Positions 14,322 to 16,506 of a stretch of 16,506 nt of DNA are shown here, piece after piece. The notes beneath the pieces are model-generated. The model was not told where the DNA came from, searched no databases, and worked only from the letters and a program-made list of their open reading frames with translations. Origin of the DNA: an uncultured Lachnospiraceae bacterium (GTDB lineage: Bacteria; Bacillota; Clostridia; Lachnospirales; Lachnospiraceae); contig CANTGP010000015.1 in assembly GCA_947653315.1 (NCBI GenBank), positions 1 to 16,506 on the forward strand, given 5' to 3'. Both the position numbers and the translations under genes were made by a program. The first letter of the stretch is position 1. The number at the start of each line of letters is the position of its first letter.

Positions 14322-14882
14322 TCACGACTGCGCTGCGGTAAATTCCCTGATACCGCCCCAATTCTTATCCTTATCGGCCATAATCAATTCCATCCCCTCC
14401 GGAATGGGCCATTCCACGCCAATCCCCGGATCGTTGTACAAGATTCCGCCCTCGTCGTCGGGATGGTAGAAATCCGTACACTTATACGCAAACTCCGCAT
14501 AATCGGACAGCACCAGGAAACCGTGGGCAAAATTCTTCGGGATAAAAAACTGTTTCTTATTTTCCGCCGACAATAACACGCCGAACCATTTTCCGAACGT
14601 CCTGCTCCCTTTCCTTAAATCCACCGCCACGTCAAATACCTCGCCGCTTACCACGCGAACCAGTTTATCCTGGGGAAATTGTTTTTGGAAATGCAGCCCG
14701 CGGAGTACCCCTCTTTTGGATGCGGACTGGTTGTCCTGCACGAAAACCTGGTCGATGCCGGCCTCCTTAAAATCATTATAATTATAAGTTTCCATAAAAT
14801 AGCCCCTGGCATCCCCGAACACGGTAGGGGTAATGACTTTCAGCCCTTCTATTTCACAAGTTTCCACCGTTATTTTTCCCAT
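14322..14882 (-). CDS. rfbC: dTDP-4-dehydrorhamnose 3,5-epimerase
   Basis: 186 residues, the usual length of RmlC/RfbC. The enzyme epimerises C3 and C5 of dTDP-4-keto-6-deoxyglucose, third step to dTDP-L-rhamnose in the cytoplasm. The cupin fold motifs are all present: FGDARGYFMETY (22-33), QDNQSASKRGVLRGLHFQ (49-66) with catalytic-type His64, VRVVSGEVFDVAVDLR (75-90), FFIPKNFAHGFLVLSD (112-127), FAYKCTDFY with Tyr133, and MADKDKNW (168-175) with the expected Asp. The start ATG 14882 follows AAAGGAG by nine bases. It lies 20 bases after the GH25 gene, and its stop is 14 bases before the wzm ATG, so co-transcription is very likely. No defect is seen. Confidence 0.96.
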   Translation of the reverse strand: MGKITVETCEIEGLKVITPTVFGDARGYFMETYNYNDFKEAGIDQVFVQDNQSASKRGVLRGLHFQKQFPQDKLVRVVSGEVFDVAVDLRKGSRTFGKWFGVLLSAENKKQFFIPKNFAHGFLVLSDYAEFAYKCTDFYHPDDEGGILYNDPGIGVEWPIPEGMELIMADKDKNWGGIREFTAAQS

Positions 14883-14902
14883 TTTCCCAAACTCCTTTTC
14901 CT

Positions 14903-16378
14903 CTATTGTCGGTCATTCCCGTTTTCTCCGGCAGGTTGGTCCTCACCGCCCCGTCCGGTTCCGTTTGCTCCCGCAGGCGCTTCCTCCCCGTTATTTCCGC
15001 CACGTCCGTCTTCCTCGGCTTCCGGCAGTTCGTCCCCGTCACGTTCCGCCCCGTCCGGTTCCGTACCGCCCTCCCCTTCCGGCAGAAGATAGGTTCCTTC
15101 CTGTTCCCCGGTCTGCGTATCGTCAATCCTTAAGTAACTTAAGTTAAAGTCCACATTGCCTTCGATGCCGTCCACTTTTCCGCCGGAAGTATACTGCCAC
15201 ATATGGTAATACCCCTGGTAAAGCGGCACATCCCGGTATTCGGCAAGCCATATAATGAAATTGTTCAAACGGCTCACATCCAGCATTTCGTTATACCAGT
15301 TCCTCGAACTGTACACACCGGCACGGTAACCCGCGCCCTCTATCGTCTTGCAGAATGCCGCACAGACCGATGTCCGCGCCTCCACATCCAGCCCGTCCGC
15401 CCTGCCGTTCCCGCCGAGTCCTTCCGTATCGATGAATACCGGGTAATCCAAACGGTAGTCCCTGCAAAGCGTAATGACCATGCTGGCTTCTTCCACGGCT
15501 TCCACCGGATCCACTGCCTGTGTGAAGAAGTAAACGCCAACCGGTATTCCCGCACTGGCAGCCCCCTTCATGTTTTTCTCAAAATAGGGGTCTTCCACCA
15601 AAGCGCCCGTGGTAGCCCCCCGGTAGCCCAAACGGATAATGGCAAATTCCACGCCCGCCTGTTTCGCCCTGTCCCAATCGATCTCCTTGTTCCATTTGGA
15701 CACATCGATTCCGAACTTGGCGTTTGCCTTGCCGTCCTGTATCTTCGTAATCTCGGAACTGTCCGCATCCTCCAGCGCTTCATTCGCCTCCAAGTCTTCC
15801 AGCTCCGCGTTAATTTCATCCTCCGTATAAATCAGCAGGTTAATGTCGTCAATCACCACATATTCCACACTCTGTTTTACGGTAATCTGCGTCGGGGCGC
15901 CCGGCACCATGTAACCGTCCAGTTCTTTTAATTCCACCGCGTAATCGCCGGCACGCAAATGCTCGATATAGATAATGCCGTCCTGGTCGTCATCGGTATA
16001 TTCGTTTCCTTTGTTCAGCACGACGCAGAAATTTTCCCCCGTCACCAAATTGCCGGCATTGTCCACAATCTGTATCCTCAGGTCTTTCTCCACGGAAGTC
16101 ATTAACAGCGACAGCCCTTTTCCCTCATACTTTTCAATGGAAGAATAAGGAAGTTTGTCCGAGTCGAAAAAGGTTTCATCCGACAGAAACGCACGGGTAT
16201 TGTCCCCGATCTGTCCTCCCGGTTCCCCTGCCGCATTTCCTTCCGCCCCCTGCTCCGCCATGGTTTCCTCCGTCCGGTTCCAAATGGAATCCCGGTTATC
16301 GTATACAACGATACCTATGACGGCAGCGAACATGAAGATGATCATGAAAATAACCATTTTCTTTACATTAGAGCCCAT
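14903..16378 (-). CDS. Membrane-anchored GH25 muramidase (lysozyme) with beta-sandwich domain and acidic tail
   Basis: 491 residues from ATG 16378. N-terminal basic residues and a membrane span (KKMVIFMIIFMFAAVIGIVVY) form an uncleaved-looking anchor with the rest outside. Numbered from the TTG two codons upstream: a short Gly/Glu stretch, a prealbumin-like beta domain (about 95-180; FCVVLNKGNEYTDDDQDG, LRAGDYAVELKELDGY), an acidic linker, then a GH25 barrel (about 222-420) with FGIDVSKWN (D227), IIRLGYRG, GVYFFTQA, FIDTEG (D319, E321), AGVYSS, WQYTSGG and GNVDFN. GH25 enzymes cut MurNAc-GlcNAc bonds. The last ~70 residues are disordered, Gly/Glu-rich. The start has AGAGG six bases upstream and overlaps rfbA by 11 bases; TTG 16384 is rejected. 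Placement between rfbA and rfbC suggests peptidoglycan remodelling tied to polysaccharide assembly, an inference. Confidence 0.88.
   Translation of the reverse strand: MGSNVKKMVIFMIIFMFAAVIGIVVYDNRDSIWNRTEETMAEQGAEGNAAGEPGGQIGDNTRAFLSDETFFDSDKLPYSSIEKYEGKGLSLLMTSVEKDLRIQIVDNAGNLVTGENFCVVLNKGNEYTDDDQDGIIYIEHLRAGDYAVELKELDGYMVPGAPTQITVKQSVEYVVIDDINLLIYTEDEINAELEDLEANEALEDADSSEITKIQDGKANAKFGIDVSKWNKEIDWDRAKQAGVEFAIIRLGYRGATTGALVEDPYFEKNMKGAASAGIPVGVYFFTQAVDPVEAVEEASMVITLCRDYRLDYPVFIDTEGLGGNGRADGLDVEARTSVCAAFCKTIEGAGYRAGVYSSRNWYNEMLDVSRLNNFIIWLAEYRDVPLYQGYYHMWQYTSGGKVDGIEGNVDFNLSYLRIDDTQTGEQEGTYLLPEGEGGTEPDGAERDGDELPEAEEDGRGGNNGEEAPAGANGTGRGGEDQPAGENGNDRQ
14946..15064. repeat. 19-base direct repeat pair in the tail of the GH25 gene
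   Basis: The 19 bases CCGCCCCGTCCGGTTCCGT occur at 14946-14964 and again at 15046-15064, exactly 100 bases apart. The spacing is not a multiple of three, so the copies are read in different frames of the gene. They lie in the region encoding the Gly/Glu-rich C-terminal tail, where length change by recombination would alter the frame. Confidence 0.6.
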
Positions 16379-16506
16379 TCGCAACCTCTACCATATATTT
16401 CCCGTAATCCGTCTTCATCAATGGTTCCGCCAGCTTCAAAAGCTGCTCTTTTGTAATAAACCCTCTTTTATAGGCGATTTCCTCGATGCAGGAAATATAA
16501 AGCCCC
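16368..16506 (-). CDS. rfbA: Glucose-1-phosphate thymidylyltransferase, C-terminal end (5' part outside window)
   Basis: The minus strand is open from the window edge to TAA at 16368-16370, giving 45 full codons plus stop. The peptide GLYISCIEEIAYKRGFITK and then EQLLKLAEPLMKTDYGKYMV is the well-known C-terminal signature of RmlA/RfbA (CIEEIAY.. GFI.. EQL..LAEPL.K..YG.YL). The enzyme makes dTDP-glucose from dTTP and glucose-1-phosphate, the first step to dTDP-L-rhamnose. Its last codons overlap the GH25 gene start by 11 bases, showing tight coupling. The catalytic part is not in the window. The rhamnose-pathway partner rfbC lies one gene downstream; rfbB and rfbD must lie elsewhere. Confidence 0.93.
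   Translation of the reverse strand, partial: GLYISCIEEIAYKRGFITKEQLLKLAEPLMKTDYGKYMVEVANGL

Noticed and set aside
14308..14361. Upstream TTG start for wzm inside rfbC
   Set aside because: It would overlap rfbC by 40 bases and has no ribosome site; ATG 14307 is better placed.

Overview
The window looks like chromosome from a Gram-positive, Clostridia-type Firmicute, most likely Lachnospiraceae. This is judged from the protein families, the strong AGGAGG-type ribosome sites, a GH25 wall hydrolase held by one N-terminal membrane segment, and hairpin-rich intergenic elements. The genus is inference. Almost everything is on the minus strand, so the biological order runs from the right end to the left. 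Only the 3' end of a GNAT acetyltransferase gene (1-204) is on the plus strand, and it converges on the rest.

Right part (16506 to 4573): a cell-surface polysaccharide operon. In transcription order it holds rfbA (3' end only), a membrane-anchored GH25 muramidase, rfbC, wzm and wzt (an ABC-2 glycan exporter whose ATPase carries a C-terminal glycan-binding-type domain), a very long intercistronic inverted repeat (11682-11986), a large methyltransferase plus kinase-like fusion with a repeat-containing N-terminal region, and two large GT2 glycosyltransferases. rfbA and rfbC point to dTDP-L-rhamnose; rfbB and rfbD are not in the window. The GT2 proteins would build the chain in the cytoplasm, the methyltransferase/kinase fusion could cap its non-reducing end, and Wzm/Wzt would export it. 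The muramidase may remodel peptidoglycan where the polymer is placed.

Left-middle part (4467 to 1143): a tight clpS-clpA-aat cluster with gaps of 1 and 3 bases. Together these encode a bacterial N-degron pathway: Aat adds Leu/Phe to protein N-termini, ClpS recognises such N-termini, and ClpA unfolds the substrate for ClpP.

Left end: a winged-helix plus PD-(D/E)XK nuclease-like protein (332-1093), then an intergenic region with two hairpins (231-310), then the convergent GNAT gene end.

Most notable: (1) the methyltransferase-kinase fusion beside Wzm/Wzt with a C-terminal domain, the gene set of the E. coli O9a-type capped-chain export system, here in an apparent Gram-positive; (2) the ~305-base near-perfect inverted repeat between wzt and that fusion; (3) a 39-bp in-frame tandem array in the fusion's N-terminal region; (4) the compact N-degron operon; (5) the small HTH-nuclease.
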